Positions 28,367 to 37,024 of a stretch of 47,076 bases of DNA are shown here, piece by piece. This DNA comes from Candidatus Omnitrophota bacterium. Its GTDB lineage: Bacteria; Omnitrophota; Gorgyraeia; Gygaellales; Profunditerraquicolaceae. The notes below the pieces were generated by a model that was not told where the DNA came from, did not search any database, and saw only the letters and a program-made list of their open reading frames with translations. A program made the position numbers and the translations under genes. Numbering within the stretch: position 1 is the stretch's first letter; every line of letters starts with the position of its first letter. The DNA lies in contig JAQUOV010000012.1 of the NCBI GenBank assembly GCA_028716965.1, forward strand, positions 1 through 47,076, in the 5' to 3' direction.

Positions 28367-29384
28367 TCTCCGGAAGCTTATACATAATGTTCATATTCTG
28401 CACTGCTTGAGCTGAAGCGCCTTTAAGCAAGTTATCGATAGCGCTGATGACAATAACCGTCCGGCCAAAATCTTTAACTCCGATATCGCAGAAATTAGTC
28501 TTTGCCACATCTTTGATCCTAGGAAAAACACCATCCGGTTTTATGCGGATAAAAGGCTCATCTTTGTAAAACTTTTTAAATAGATCCGCAATACTTTTGG
28601 CCTTAAGCTTAGCCCCGGTGGCCTTTTTAAGGTAGATAGTCGAAAGGATCCCCCTTTCAATGGGCAACAGGTGCGGGACAAACACCACATCTACCTTCTT
28701 GCCGGAAAGTTTTGAAAGCACCTGGTTTATCTCCGGGGAATGCTGATGCGTGTTTACTTTGTAAGCCCGGAAATCACCCTGGATCTCGGAAAATAAAAGA
28801 TCTTTTTCCAATTTCTTACCCGCGCCGCTTACGCCGGACTTAGCATCAATGATTATTGAGCTTATATCCACTAAGTTTAACGCAATCAACGGCGCCAGGC
28901 CTAAAATTATGGAGGTAGGATAACATCCAGGATTGGCCAAAAGCTTTGCGGATTTAATCTTTCCCCGGTAAAGTTCAGGCAAGCCGTAAACAGCGCCTCT
29001 TAAGTTGACCTTATCCGTATGGGTTACTTTGTAATATTTTTCATATACCGACGGGTTAACCAGCCGGTAGTCCGCGCTTAAGTCTATGACTTTTTTGCCC
29101 AAGCTCAGGAGCTTAGGCACAAATTTCATGGAAACAGTATGCGGCAAAGCCAGAAAAACCAGGTCACAGTCCTTTTTGATTTTAAGCCAGTCTGGCTTTG
29201 TGCAAACAAGTTCCAGCCGATGCTTAAATTTCGGGAATACGTCGGAGATAACCTGAGGGCCCTGACCGCTCTTGCCGGAGTTAAAAAGATGCGCAATCCT
29301 GACATTGGGATGATTAAGCAATAGCTCAATCAAGACCTCCCCCGTATGCCCGGTTGCGCCGATAATCCCTACATTAATAACCAT
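28350..29384 (-). CDS. argC: N-acetyl-gamma-glutamyl-phosphate reductase
   Basis: VGIIGATGHTGEVLIELLLNHP; ANPGCYPTSIILGLAPLI; HQHSPEI. Confidence 0.97.
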   Translation of the reverse strand: MVINVGIIGATGHTGEVLIELLLNHPNVRIAHLFNSGKSGQGPQVISDVFPKFKHRLELVCTKPDWLKIKKDCDLVFLALPHTVSMKFVPKLLSLGKKVIDLSADYRLVNPSVYEKYYKVTHTDKVNLRGAVYGLPELYRGKIKSAKLLANPGCYPTSIILGLAPLIALNLVDISSIIIDAKSGVSGAGKKLEKDLLFSEIQGDFRAYKVNTHQHSPEINQVLSKLSGKKVDVVFVPHLLPIERGILSTIYLKKATGAKLKAKSIADLFKKFYKDEPFIRIKPDGVFPRIKDVAKTNFCDIGVKDFGRTVIVISAIDNLLKGASAQAVQNMNIMYKLPESAGLL

Positions 29385-29444
29385 TCATTCTCCTTACCCG
29401 CTATAGTTTTACTATCCCTAAAGTGGCAAGCACATAGTTAACAC

Positions 29445-29473
29445 ATATTAGAATAAAATCATTCCTCCGTCAA
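29445..29473 (-). promoter_or_regulatory. Promoter of the argC operon
   Basis: Minus strand TTGACG (29468-29473) - 17 nt - TAATAT (29445-29450); argC RBS AAGGAG follows. Confidence 0.65.
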
Positions 29474-29517
29474 GGATTTTTCTCGTCGGAACCAAAATAT
29501 AGCTATAACGGGTCCCG

Positions 29518-29738
29518 TTAATAACATATTAAATTCATAAGCTTTCCGTCTTTTGCTACGGCACGGAAGATTTTCGCCGTGTGCTGCGGTTTACGGCTCG
29601 TTTCGACAGCGCAATGTTCCTTACGCATCAGGTGTTGCCTGCACTCGCCGTAAAGCTTTGCACACATATCTATGATAGCGATGCCAAAAATCTTCTAATT
29701 GTGCCTTAAGCAAAAGCTGGAAATCTTTGTTAATAATA
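29518..29738. repeat. Large imperfect inverted repeat (~220 bp, MITE-like)
   Basis: Left arm TTTCCGTCTTTTGCTACGGCACGGAAGATTTT matches the reverse complement of the right arm (TTTCCAGCTTTTGCTTAAGGCACAATTAGAAGATTTTT); inner GTGTGC/GCACAC and TTTACGGC/GCCGTAAA stems. Confidence 0.65.
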
Positions 29739-29741
29739 CTA

Positions 29742-29913
29742 TTAGCGGGTGACGAGGCTTGGACTCGAGCATTATCTCAAAACCCTGCCAAGGGCAGGGG
29801 AGCGGGCAAGGTCCCGCCGAAGGCGGGGAGCGAAAATTTTGCCGAAGCGAAGCTCGCCACGCTGGGACGAGCAAGCGGTGATGCGAGAGGCAAGCCTCGA
29901 CAGGACCCGCGTA
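29742..29913. repeat. Dispersed ~170 bp structured element, copy A
   Basis: Starts TTAGCGGGTGACGAGGCTTG and ends CAAGCCTCGACAGGACCCGCGTAA; core AGCGAAAATTTTGCCGAAGCG...CACGCTGGGACGAGCAAGCGGTGATGCGAGA shared with 32666-32831. Confidence 0.8.
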
Positions 29914-29926
29914 AGTGTAGTTATAA

Positions 29927-29954
29927 ACAAAAAATCCCGCTTTGGAAGCGGGAT
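29927..29954 (-). terminator. Intrinsic terminator after rpsI
   Basis: Minus strand ATCCCGCTTCCAAAGCGGGATTTTTTG. Confidence 0.9.
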
Positions 29955-29996
29955 CGTTTGCGAAAATTATTTTTATATAAAAGGACCTTACTCCTC

Positions 29997-30392
29997 CTAC
30001 CTCTTAGTCCACTGGAAGCGCTTACGCGCGCCCTTCAAGCCGTATTTCTTGCGCTCCTTCATGCGTGGATCACGCGTTAAATATCCGTTCTTGCGGAATA
30101 TCTCTTTAAAGCTTGGGTCCGCCATTAACAGCGCCCTGGAGATACCTAAACGCAATGCTCCTGCCTGGCCGGTTAATCCACCGCCGTTAAGCCTGGCGGC
30201 GATATTAAATTTAGCGGCAGTATCGGTAAGCGCCAAAGGCTGCTTGGCAATAATCCGGTCGGTTTCGCGCAGGAAATATTTATCAAAGGCACGGCCGTTA
30301 ATTGTAATTTGGCCATTACCTGCCTCCATACGCACCCTGGCGCTTGATTCCTTGCGCCTGCCCAACGCTATATATTTAGTTGATTCGGTCAT
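29997..30392 (-). CDS. rpsI: 30S ribosomal protein S9
   Basis: ALGRRKESSARVRMEAGNGQITING; DPRMKERKKYGLKGARKRFQWTKR. Confidence 0.97.
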   Translation of the reverse strand: MTESTKYIALGRRKESSARVRMEAGNGQITINGRAFDKYFLRETDRIIAKQPLALTDTAAKFNIAARLNGGGLTGQAGALRLGISRALLMADPSFKEIFRKNGYLTRDPRMKERKKYGLKGARKRFQWTKR

Positions 30393-30398
30393 TTATGA

Positions 30399-30830
30399 TT
30401 AAACCTCCAAAACAACCGGTTTTAACCCGGTCAATTTATGCTTATCATCCTTATAAACCCTTAATTTCTTGATTAAATCCCTGCCTAACGGCCCGATAGG
30501 AAGCATCCTTTCTACTGCCAAGTGTATGACCGTAGTAGGATTCTTGGCTAAAAGCTTCTCTAAAACTATCTCACGCTGGCCTCCGGGGTAGCCGGAATAC
30601 CTGCTGTAAGTCTTTTGTTTAAGCTTCCTGCCGGTAACCTTGATCAAAGCGGCATTAAGCACAATTACTCCGTCACCTGTATCAAGATGCGGGGTAAAAA
30701 TAGGCTTATGTTTGCCTCTTAAAATAGCGGCAACTTTGGCGGCCAACCTTCCTAGAATCTTGCCCTTGGCGTCAACAATATACCACTTTCTTTTAATATC
30801 TTCCGTTCTTGCTGTATAGGTCTTTTTCAT
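30399..30830 (-). CDS. rplM: 50S ribosomal protein L13
   Basis: KRKWYIVDAKGKILGRLAAKVAAILRGKHK; ERMLPIGPLGRDLIKKLRVY. Confidence 0.97.
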   Translation of the reverse strand: MKKTYTARTEDIKRKWYIVDAKGKILGRLAAKVAAILRGKHKPIFTPHLDTGDGVIVLNAALIKVTGRKLKQKTYSRYSGYPGGQREIVLEKLLAKNPTTVIHLAVERMLPIGPLGRDLIKKLRVYKDDKHKLTGLKPVVLEV

Positions 30831-30875
30831 AGAAAATTGATTATAACAGAATAATAAACAAAGTCAAATCTTTTT

Positions 30876-31637
30876 TTAATACTTTACCTTGACCAAACAT
30901 AACCCTTTTGCCGGTAGTACCGGTCCGGCAAGCTTGCGGTTGCGCGATCTCAGGATCTTTCGCATGCTGCCCCTGGGGAACCTTCCTCTTCCGATCTCCA
31001 ATAAGGTACCTGCGATATTCCTCACCATGTTATATAGGAAACTATCCGCCTCTATATCAATATTCACCATGTGTTTATCTTTACTGATCCTGATGCGCTT
31101 TATAGTGCGCAGAGGGTTCCTCTGCCTTAGCTCAGATGCCTGAAAAGATTTAAAGTTATGCCTGCCTAAAAGCACTTTCGCTTCGCTGCGCATCAACCTT
31201 ACATCCAAAGGATGATGGAAAAAATACACCCGGCCGGACAAAAGAGGCGAAGAATATTTACGGTTTAAGATTGTGTAACGGTAAAGCTTGGATTTGGCGG
31301 AAAAACGGCTGTTAAAACCCGCCTCGGCATGAGTTATCCGGGTTATCTTGATATCTTCGGGTAGTAAACAATTCAATGCCCAGCGCAGCCTTCTTAAAGG
31401 CATAGTAGAGGAACTTTTAAAATTAGCTACCTGGGCAAAAGCATGCACCCCTGAATCCGTGCGCCCTGCGACGGTAAGTTTAATCTCTTCCTGCAGGACC
31501 CTTCTAAGCACCCGCTCTAAAACATATTGGATTGTCTTTCTGGGATTGTACAGGGCGCTTGCCTTTACGCCGTTTTGTACCTGCCAGCCGTGGTAGCGCG
31601 TGCCGTCGTATTCTATCTCAAGTTTGAAATTAGACAT
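30876..31637 (-). CDS. truA: tRNA pseudouridine synthase A
   Basis: LEIEYDGTRYHGWQ; VAGRTDSGVHAFAQVANF; FLYNMVRNIAGTLLEIGRG. Confidence 0.97.
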   Translation of the reverse strand: MSNFKLEIEYDGTRYHGWQVQNGVKASALYNPRKTIQYVLERVLRRVLQEEIKLTVAGRTDSGVHAFAQVANFKSSSTMPLRRLRWALNCLLPEDIKITRITHAEAGFNSRFSAKSKLYRYTILNRKYSSPLLSGRVYFFHHPLDVRLMRSEAKVLLGRHNFKSFQASELRQRNPLRTIKRIRISKDKHMVNIDIEADSFLYNMVRNIAGTLLEIGRGRFPRGSMRKILRSRNRKLAGPVLPAKGLCLVKVKY

Positions 31638-32638
31638 TCGGCTATTTGCACGGCATTAGTAGCTGCGCCCTTGCGCAGGTTATCCGCTACGACCCACAGC
31701 CATAAGCCTTTTTTGTTAAAGGCATCCTGACGGATACGGCCGACAAATGTTTCATCTTTGCCTTCCGCGTCTTTTGGCATAGGATAAAGGTTGTCCTTGG
31801 GTTCATCAATAACAATTACACCCGCGGATTTAGCAATAACTTTTCTTGCTTCATCAGGAGTAACCGCCTTTTCGGTTTCAATATAGATTGATTCCGAGTG
31901 GCCTGTCCTTACAGGCACGCGGACGGTGGTGGCCGAAATCTTAATTTTTGGTGCATGCATAATCTTATGGGCTTCCTTAACCAGCTTCCACTCTTCGTTG
32001 GTATAACCTCCTTCAACAAAAGTTCCGATATGCGGAAAACAATTATAAGCCAACTGCTGCGGCATGGATTTATTTACGCCATCAGCCTGCAAGCTGTTAA
32101 ACCCGTTTTGGACAATCCTGGCAGTCTCATTATTCAACTGTTCCACAGCGGCTTTACCCGCTCCGCTTGCTGCCTGCAAAGTGGTAACAATAATCCTTTT
32201 AATACGGAATCTTTTATGTATCGGGTTAAGCGCCACAACCATCTGGATGGTGGAGCAATTCGGGTTTGCGATGATCCCTTTATGTTTCTTGACATCCGCG
32301 GCATTTACCTCCGGCACTACCAACGGTACTTTGGGGTCCATACGGAAATCCGCTCCGTTATCAATAACCACCGCCCCTCTTTTGACCGCTTCGCAGGCAT
32401 AAGTTAATGCTGCCCCTTTTTCACCTTCAGTTCCGGCAAACAAAGCGATATTCATACCGCAAAAACCATCGGGAGAAATCGGCTCAACGGAATAAACTTC
32501 TCCATCAACATTAATATCCCTGGCTGAACGCGCGAAGACCTTTAATTTGTTCACCGGGAAGTTGCGCTGCTTTAAAACCCGCAGCATCTCAACCCCCACC
32601 ACTCCGACACCAACAACCGCCACATTATACTTTTTCAT
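31613..32638 (-). CDS. asd: Aspartate-semialdehyde dehydrogenase
   Basis: VAVVGVGVVGVEML; ANPNCSTIQMVVAL; ASGAGKAA; VRVPVRTGHSESIYIE. Confidence 0.95.
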   Translation of the reverse strand: MKKYNVAVVGVGVVGVEMLRVLKQRNFPVNKLKVFARSARDINVDGEVYSVEPISPDGFCGMNIALFAGTEGEKGAALTYACEAVKRGAVVIDNGADFRMDPKVPLVVPEVNAADVKKHKGIIANPNCSTIQMVVALNPIHKRFRIKRIIVTTLQAASGAGKAAVEQLNNETARIVQNGFNSLQADGVNKSMPQQLAYNCFPHIGTFVEGGYTNEEWKLVKEAHKIMHAPKIKISATTVRVPVRTGHSESIYIETEKAVTPDEARKVIAKSAGVIVIDEPKDNLYPMPKDAEGKDETFVGRIRQDAFNKKGLWLWVVADNLRKGAATNAVQIAECLISNLR

Positions 32639-32665
32639 TACATTACTCCTCTGTTAAAACTTTTA

Positions 32666-32831
32666 TTTTAGCGGATGCCAAGACTTGATTTGAGCAGCAT
32701 CTCAAAAATTGAGCGGGCACGGTTGCCCGTAATATATCTTTGGCAGAGCGAAATTTTTGCCGAAGCGCAGCGAGCCACGCTGGGGCGAGCAAGCGGTGCT
32801 GCGAGAACAAGTCTTGGCAACACCGCTAAAA
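32666..32831. repeat. Dispersed ~170 bp structured element, copy B, abutting the leuB stop codon
   Basis: TTTTAGCGG(A)TGCCAAGACTTG ... CAAGTCTTGGCA(ACA)CCGCTAAAA; homologous to 29742-29913. Confidence 0.85.
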
Positions 32832-33881
32832 TTATAAGTTTTTAACTACTAAATCCCCGACCTGGGTAGTAGAGTAACCCATTTTACCGGCAGCCAGAGA
32901 TTTTAAATTATTGTTTGCAATACCGATTACCGCCTGCTCAACGGCTTTGGCAGCTTCCGCCTCACCCAGGTTCTCAAGCAACATACCGAGGGCGCAAATT
33001 GCAGCCAATGGATTGATCACATTCTTTCCGGTATATTTCGGGGCGCTTCCTCCGATCGGCTCAAACATGGATACGCCTTGCGGATTGATATTACCGCCTG
33101 CGGCAATACCCATTCCCCCCTGGATCATTGCCCCTAAATCCGTGATGATATCGCCGAACATATTATCCGTGACGATTACGTCAAACCATTCCGGATTCTT
33201 TACAAACCACATAGTCGTAGCATCAACGTGGGCATAATCGGTAGTTACGTCGGGGTACTCCTTGGCTACCTCATTAAATGTACGCTGCCAAAGGTCCCAG
33301 GCAAATGTTAAAACATTAGTTTTACCGCAAAGGGTAAGCTTCTTCTTCCTGTTACGCTTGCGTGTATATTCAAAAGCATAACGGATGCAGCGTTCCACAC
33401 CTTTACGAGTATTATAGGATATTTGGATTGCCACTTCGTTTTTAGCACCTTTGTCTTTAAACTCTCCCATACCTTTATACAAACCTTCGGAATTTTCGCG
33501 CACAACTACAAAATCAACATCCTCCGGCCTTTTATCTTTTAAAGGGCAATACGCAGAGTTGTAAAGCTTAACCGGCCGCAGGTTAATATACTGGTCAAGA
33601 GCAAACCTTAGTTTAAGCAATACTCCCGTCTCAATAATCCCGGGTTTTACCTCGGGGTCACCTACAGCTCCGAGATAAATTGCGTTGTATTTTTTCAATT
33701 CCTCAACATCACTGTCATCAACCAGCTTGCCGGTTTTTAAATACCTTTGGCCGCTGAAATCAAAAGATTTGGTTTCGTACTTAAAACCAAATTTTCTTCC
33801 GGCTTGCGCTAAAACCTTTAAGCCTTCATTGACTACTTCCGGGCCGGTTCCGTCTCCGGGTATTACCGCTATTTTATACAT
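32832..33881 (-). CDS. leuB: 3-isopropylmalate dehydrogenase
   Basis: IAVIPGDGTGPEVV; VTDNMFGDIITDLGAMIQGGMG; adjacent to leuCD. Confidence 0.9.
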   Translation of the reverse strand: MYKIAVIPGDGTGPEVVNEGLKVLAQAGRKFGFKYETKSFDFSGQRYLKTGKLVDDSDVEELKKYNAIYLGAVGDPEVKPGIIETGVLLKLRFALDQYINLRPVKLYNSAYCPLKDKRPEDVDFVVVRENSEGLYKGMGEFKDKGAKNEVAIQISYNTRKGVERCIRYAFEYTRKRNRKKKLTLCGKTNVLTFAWDLWQRTFNEVAKEYPDVTTDYAHVDATTMWFVKNPEWFDVIVTDNMFGDIITDLGAMIQGGMGIAAGGNINPQGVSMFEPIGGSAPKYTGKNVINPLAAICALGMLLENLGEAEAAKAVEQAVIGIANNNLKSLAAGKMGYSTTQVGDLVVKNL

Positions 33882-33904
33882 TTGAACTCCTTAATCTTTT
33901 ACTC

Positions 33905-33930
33905 AGCGAAATACTTGCGCAAAGCGCAAG
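33905..33930. repeat. Short palindromic repeat (AGYGAAATMCTTGCGC..GCGCAAG)
   Basis: AGCGAAATACTTGCGCAAAGCGCAAG in the leuD-leuB gap; inverted relative at 41157-41183. Confidence 0.6.
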
Positions 33931-33942
33931 CATCCTCGCCTA

Positions 33943-34434
33943 TCAACTTACTTTTTGTTTCCTTACCCAATTAATCAGGCCCCCGCTCTCCACTATCTGC
34001 TGCAAAAATTCCGGGAAGGCCTGCGTTTTATATTGCTTACTCTGTGTTATATTATTAATTGCGCCTGTTGTCAAATCTATCTCAATGGTGTCGCCATCAT
34101 TAATCTTATCCACATCCCCGGACTCCAAAAACGGCAAGCCTATATTTATGGCATTCCTGAAGAAGATAGCCGCAAAGCTTTTGGCAATCACCGCTGAAAT
34201 ACCGCAGCCCTTGATCGCTAAAGGCGCATGCTCCCGGCTTGAGCCGCAACCAAAATTATTGCCGGCAACAATTATATCTCCCGGGCTGACCGCCTGGGTA
34301 AAATCAGGCCTGATCGTTTCCATGCAATGCTTCCCCAGCTCCCTGGCGTCAGTAGAAACCAGGTATTTAGCCGCAATAATATCATCGGTATTTATGTCAT
34401 CACTGAATTTATGAACCTTGCCCTTAATAATCAC
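33943..34434 (-). CDS. leuD: 3-isopropylmalate dehydratase small subunit
   Basis: KFSDDINTDDIIAAKYL; AGNNFGCGSSREHAPLAIKGCGISAVIAKSFA; GTG start with AAGGAG. Confidence 0.95.
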   Translation of the reverse strand: MIIKGKVHKFSDDINTDDIIAAKYLVSTDARELGKHCMETIRPDFTQAVSPGDIIVAGNNFGCGSSREHAPLAIKGCGISAVIAKSFAAIFFRNAINIGLPFLESGDVDKINDGDTIEIDLTTGAINNITQSKQYKTQAFPEFLQQIVESGGLINWVRKQKVS

Positions 34435-34446
34435 TTATTGCTCCTT

Positions 34447-34488
34447 GGGGACAGTTCTTGCGATTGGATCAAGAAACGTCCCTGGTTA
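34447..34488. repeat. Single unit of the GGGGACAGTTCT...AGAAACGTCCCT repeat touching the leuC stop codon
   Basis: GGGGACAGTTCTTGCGATTGGATCAAGAAACGTCCCTGGTTA; matches 18549-18589. Confidence 0.85.
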
Positions 34489-35733
34489 GGGATGGGTGAT
34501 CTTGCCGCTGATTGCCGAAGCCGCGGCCACCGCCGGGTTAGAAAGATAGACAAATGATTTGGGGCTGCCCATCCTCCCCAGGAAATTCCTGTTCGTTGTG
34601 GCAATAGCTACTTCCCCGTCAGCCAGAATACCCATATGCCCGCCTAAGCAGGGCCCGCAGGTCGGGGTTGAGAATATGCCTCCGGCCTTAACAAAAATCT
34701 CCGCCAGCCCCTCTTTTACCGCCTGCAGGTAAATCTTTTGCGTCGCCGGAAAAACAATCAGCTTAACCCCCTTGGCCACTTTCTTGCCCTTAAGCAAAGA
34801 GGCGGCGATACGCAAATCCGATATCCTGCCGTTAGTGCATGAGCCGATAACCGACTGGTCAATCTTTATTTTTTTCAGGCTGCTTACCGGCTTGACATTA
34901 CTGGGCAGATGCGGGCAAGCCACCTGCGGTTGAAGCCTGGAGATATCCCACTCGTATATTTTTTCATAATGAGCGTCTTTGTCAGAACAATAAAATTTGG
35001 GTTTGCGCTTAAATCCCGCGACATATTTCCTGGTTTTCTCATCCGGCTCAATTAATCCCGTCCTTGCCCCGGCTTCAATAGCCATATTACACATAGAGAA
35101 CCTGTCATCCATACCTAATTTTCTAATGACCGGTCCGCTAAACTCCATTACCTTATACAGAGCGCCATCTACGCCAATCTGGCCTATAGTATAAAGGATA
35201 AGGTCTTTGCCTGTCACCCATTTTTTCAATTTACCTTTATATATGAATTTTATGGATGGCGCAACCTTTAGCCAGCATTTACCGTCAATATAAGCGCGCG
35301 CCAGATCAGTTGAGCCCATGCCGGTGGCATAAGCCCCCAAGGCGCCATATGTGCAGGTGTGGGAATCGGCGCCGATAATTAAATCCCCGGGCATAACAAT
35401 CCCTTTTTCAGGAAGCAAGGCATGCTCAATCCCCATGCATCCAACCTCAAAATAATTCTTTATCCCCTGTTCTTTGGCAAAATCAGCCAGGACCTTACAT
35501 TGATTGGCGCTTTTTAAATCTTTAGCCGGTGCAAAATGGTCCGGGACTAACACAATTTTATTTTTGTTGAAAACTTTCTTAAAACCGGATCTCCTGAATT
35601 CTGAAATAGCCAAAGGCGCGGTAATATCGTTAGCCAAAGCAACATCAACTTTGGCCTCGATAAACTCTCCGGGCTTAATGGTCTTCTGAACACAGTGTTT
35701 TAACAAAATTTTCTCTGCTATTGTATAAGCCAT
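34486..35733 (-). CDS. leuC: 3-isopropylmalate dehydratase large subunit
   Basis: GADSHTCTYGALGAYATGMGSTDLA; VIGSCTNGRISDLRIA; TCGPCLGGHMG. Confidence 0.95.
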   Translation of the reverse strand: MAYTIAEKILLKHCVQKTIKPGEFIEAKVDVALANDITAPLAISEFRRSGFKKVFNKNKIVLVPDHFAPAKDLKSANQCKVLADFAKEQGIKNYFEVGCMGIEHALLPEKGIVMPGDLIIGADSHTCTYGALGAYATGMGSTDLARAYIDGKCWLKVAPSIKFIYKGKLKKWVTGKDLILYTIGQIGVDGALYKVMEFSGPVIRKLGMDDRFSMCNMAIEAGARTGLIEPDEKTRKYVAGFKRKPKFYCSDKDAHYEKIYEWDISRLQPQVACPHLPSNVKPVSSLKKIKIDQSVIGSCTNGRISDLRIAASLLKGKKVAKGVKLIVFPATQKIYLQAVKEGLAEIFVKAGGIFSTPTCGPCLGGHMGILADGEVAIATTNRNFLGRMGSPKSFVYLSNPAVAAASAISGKITHP

Positions 35734-35768
35734 ATTAAATGAATGTTTAGCTGCGAGGATATATGTTA

Positions 35769-37010
35769 TTACTTAAATTTCTTAACTATGAGAGAGGCGT
35801 TGTGCCCGCCGAACCCTAAAGAATTAGACATGCAGGCCTCAACACTGGCTTTGCGCGCTGTATTAGGCACATAATCCAAATCGCACTCCGGGTCAGGATG
35901 TTCGTAGTTAATAGTAGGAGGAATAACCCCATCTTTAATCGCCAGGCAACAGGCCACAAACTCAACCCCGCCTGCCGCCCCCAAAAGATGGCCGGTTACT
36001 GATTTTGTGGAAGATACCATTACCTTCTTACTATGCTGGCCAAAAGCCTTTTTCATAGATAAAGTCTCAATCTTGTCATTGAGCTTAGTTGATGTACCAT
36101 GCGCGTTTATATAGGTCATCTCTTCGGGATTCATGCGCGCGTCTTTTAACGCCATAATCATCGCCTGGGCAGCCCCGGAGCCGTCAGGATCAGGCGCGGT
36201 TATATGATAAGCATCGCAACTCATGCCAAAGCCGGTAATTTCAGCGATAATATTAGCGTTTCTTTTTTGCGCATGCTCAAGGGCCTCCAAAACAACCAGG
36301 CCGCACCCTTCAGCCATTACAAAGCCATTGCGGTCGCGGTCAAACGGCCGGCTGGCTTTCTGCGGGGTATCATTGCTTGTAGAAAGCGCCCTTAAAGCGC
36401 AAAAACCGCCCACCGCGGTAGGCACAATACAGCTTTCCGTGCCTCCGGTAAGCATTACATCGGCGTCTCCATAAAGTATCGTCCTATAGGCCTCGCCTAT
36501 GGCATGCGAACCCGAAGCGCAGGCAGTGGCAACGCAGGAGTTCGGGCCTTTTAACCCATGGATAATAGCCACCATCCCGCTTGCCTCATTCACAATAAGC
36601 ATGGGGATAAGAAAAGGCGACAACCTTGAAGGCCCCTTGTTCAGTAAAATTTTGTGTTCTTCCTCAATAGTGTGCAGGCTGCCGATACCTGAACCGATGA
36701 TTACTCCCAGGCGGCTCCTGTCCTCTTTATCTAAGTCCAATCCGGAAGATGCCATTGCCTGTTTGGCAGCGGCTATGGCAAACTGCACAAACTTCGCCGT
36801 CCTTTTGACATCTTTAAGGGAGATACCGTAAGAAGTAGGATCAAAATTCTTCACCTCCGCGGAGATACGGGAGTCAAAATCTGTGGCGTCAAAGCTGGTG
36901 GTTGGACCTACCCCGCTTTTCCCGTCTTTCAAAGACTGCCAAAAGCTGGACAGGTCATTGCCTACCGGCGTAATTACGCCTAAGCCTGTAATTACCACTC
37001 TTTTTTTCAT
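35769..37010 (-). CDS. fabF: 3-oxoacyl-ACP synthase II
   Basis: RVVITGLGVITPVGN; VATACASGSHAIGEAYRTI; INAHGTSTKLND. Confidence 0.98.
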   Translation of the reverse strand: MKKRVVITGLGVITPVGNDLSSFWQSLKDGKSGVGPTTSFDATDFDSRISAEVKNFDPTSYGISLKDVKRTAKFVQFAIAAAKQAMASSGLDLDKEDRSRLGVIIGSGIGSLHTIEEEHKILLNKGPSRLSPFLIPMLIVNEASGMVAIIHGLKGPNSCVATACASGSHAIGEAYRTILYGDADVMLTGGTESCIVPTAVGGFCALRALSTSNDTPQKASRPFDRDRNGFVMAEGCGLVVLEALEHAQKRNANIIAEITGFGMSCDAYHITAPDPDGSGAAQAMIMALKDARMNPEEMTYINAHGTSTKLNDKIETLSMKKAFGQHSKKVMVSSTKSVTGHLLGAAGGVEFVACCLAIKDGVIPPTINYEHPDPECDLDYVPNTARKASVEACMSNSLGFGGHNASLIVKKFK

Positions 37011-37024
37011 AATTATTCTAACAA

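Noticed and set aside
29445-29520. Classical ArgR ARG box
   Set aside because: No convincing TNTGAATWWWWATTCANW-like sequence near the arg promoter.
29742-29913. Integron attC site
   Set aside because: Variable stems with preserved pairing recall attC, but no GTTRRRY/RYYYAAC core sites and no integrase seen.
29749-30402. 217-aa plus-strand ORF across copy A, the terminator and rpsI
   Set aside because: Runs through a structured repeat, a terminator and the antisense of rpsI; not a credible protein.
32666-32831. Ordinary intrinsic terminator of leuB
   Set aside because: Far longer than a terminator, no T-tract directly after the closing stem on the minus strand, and it has a homologous copy at 29742-29913 with a shared internal core.
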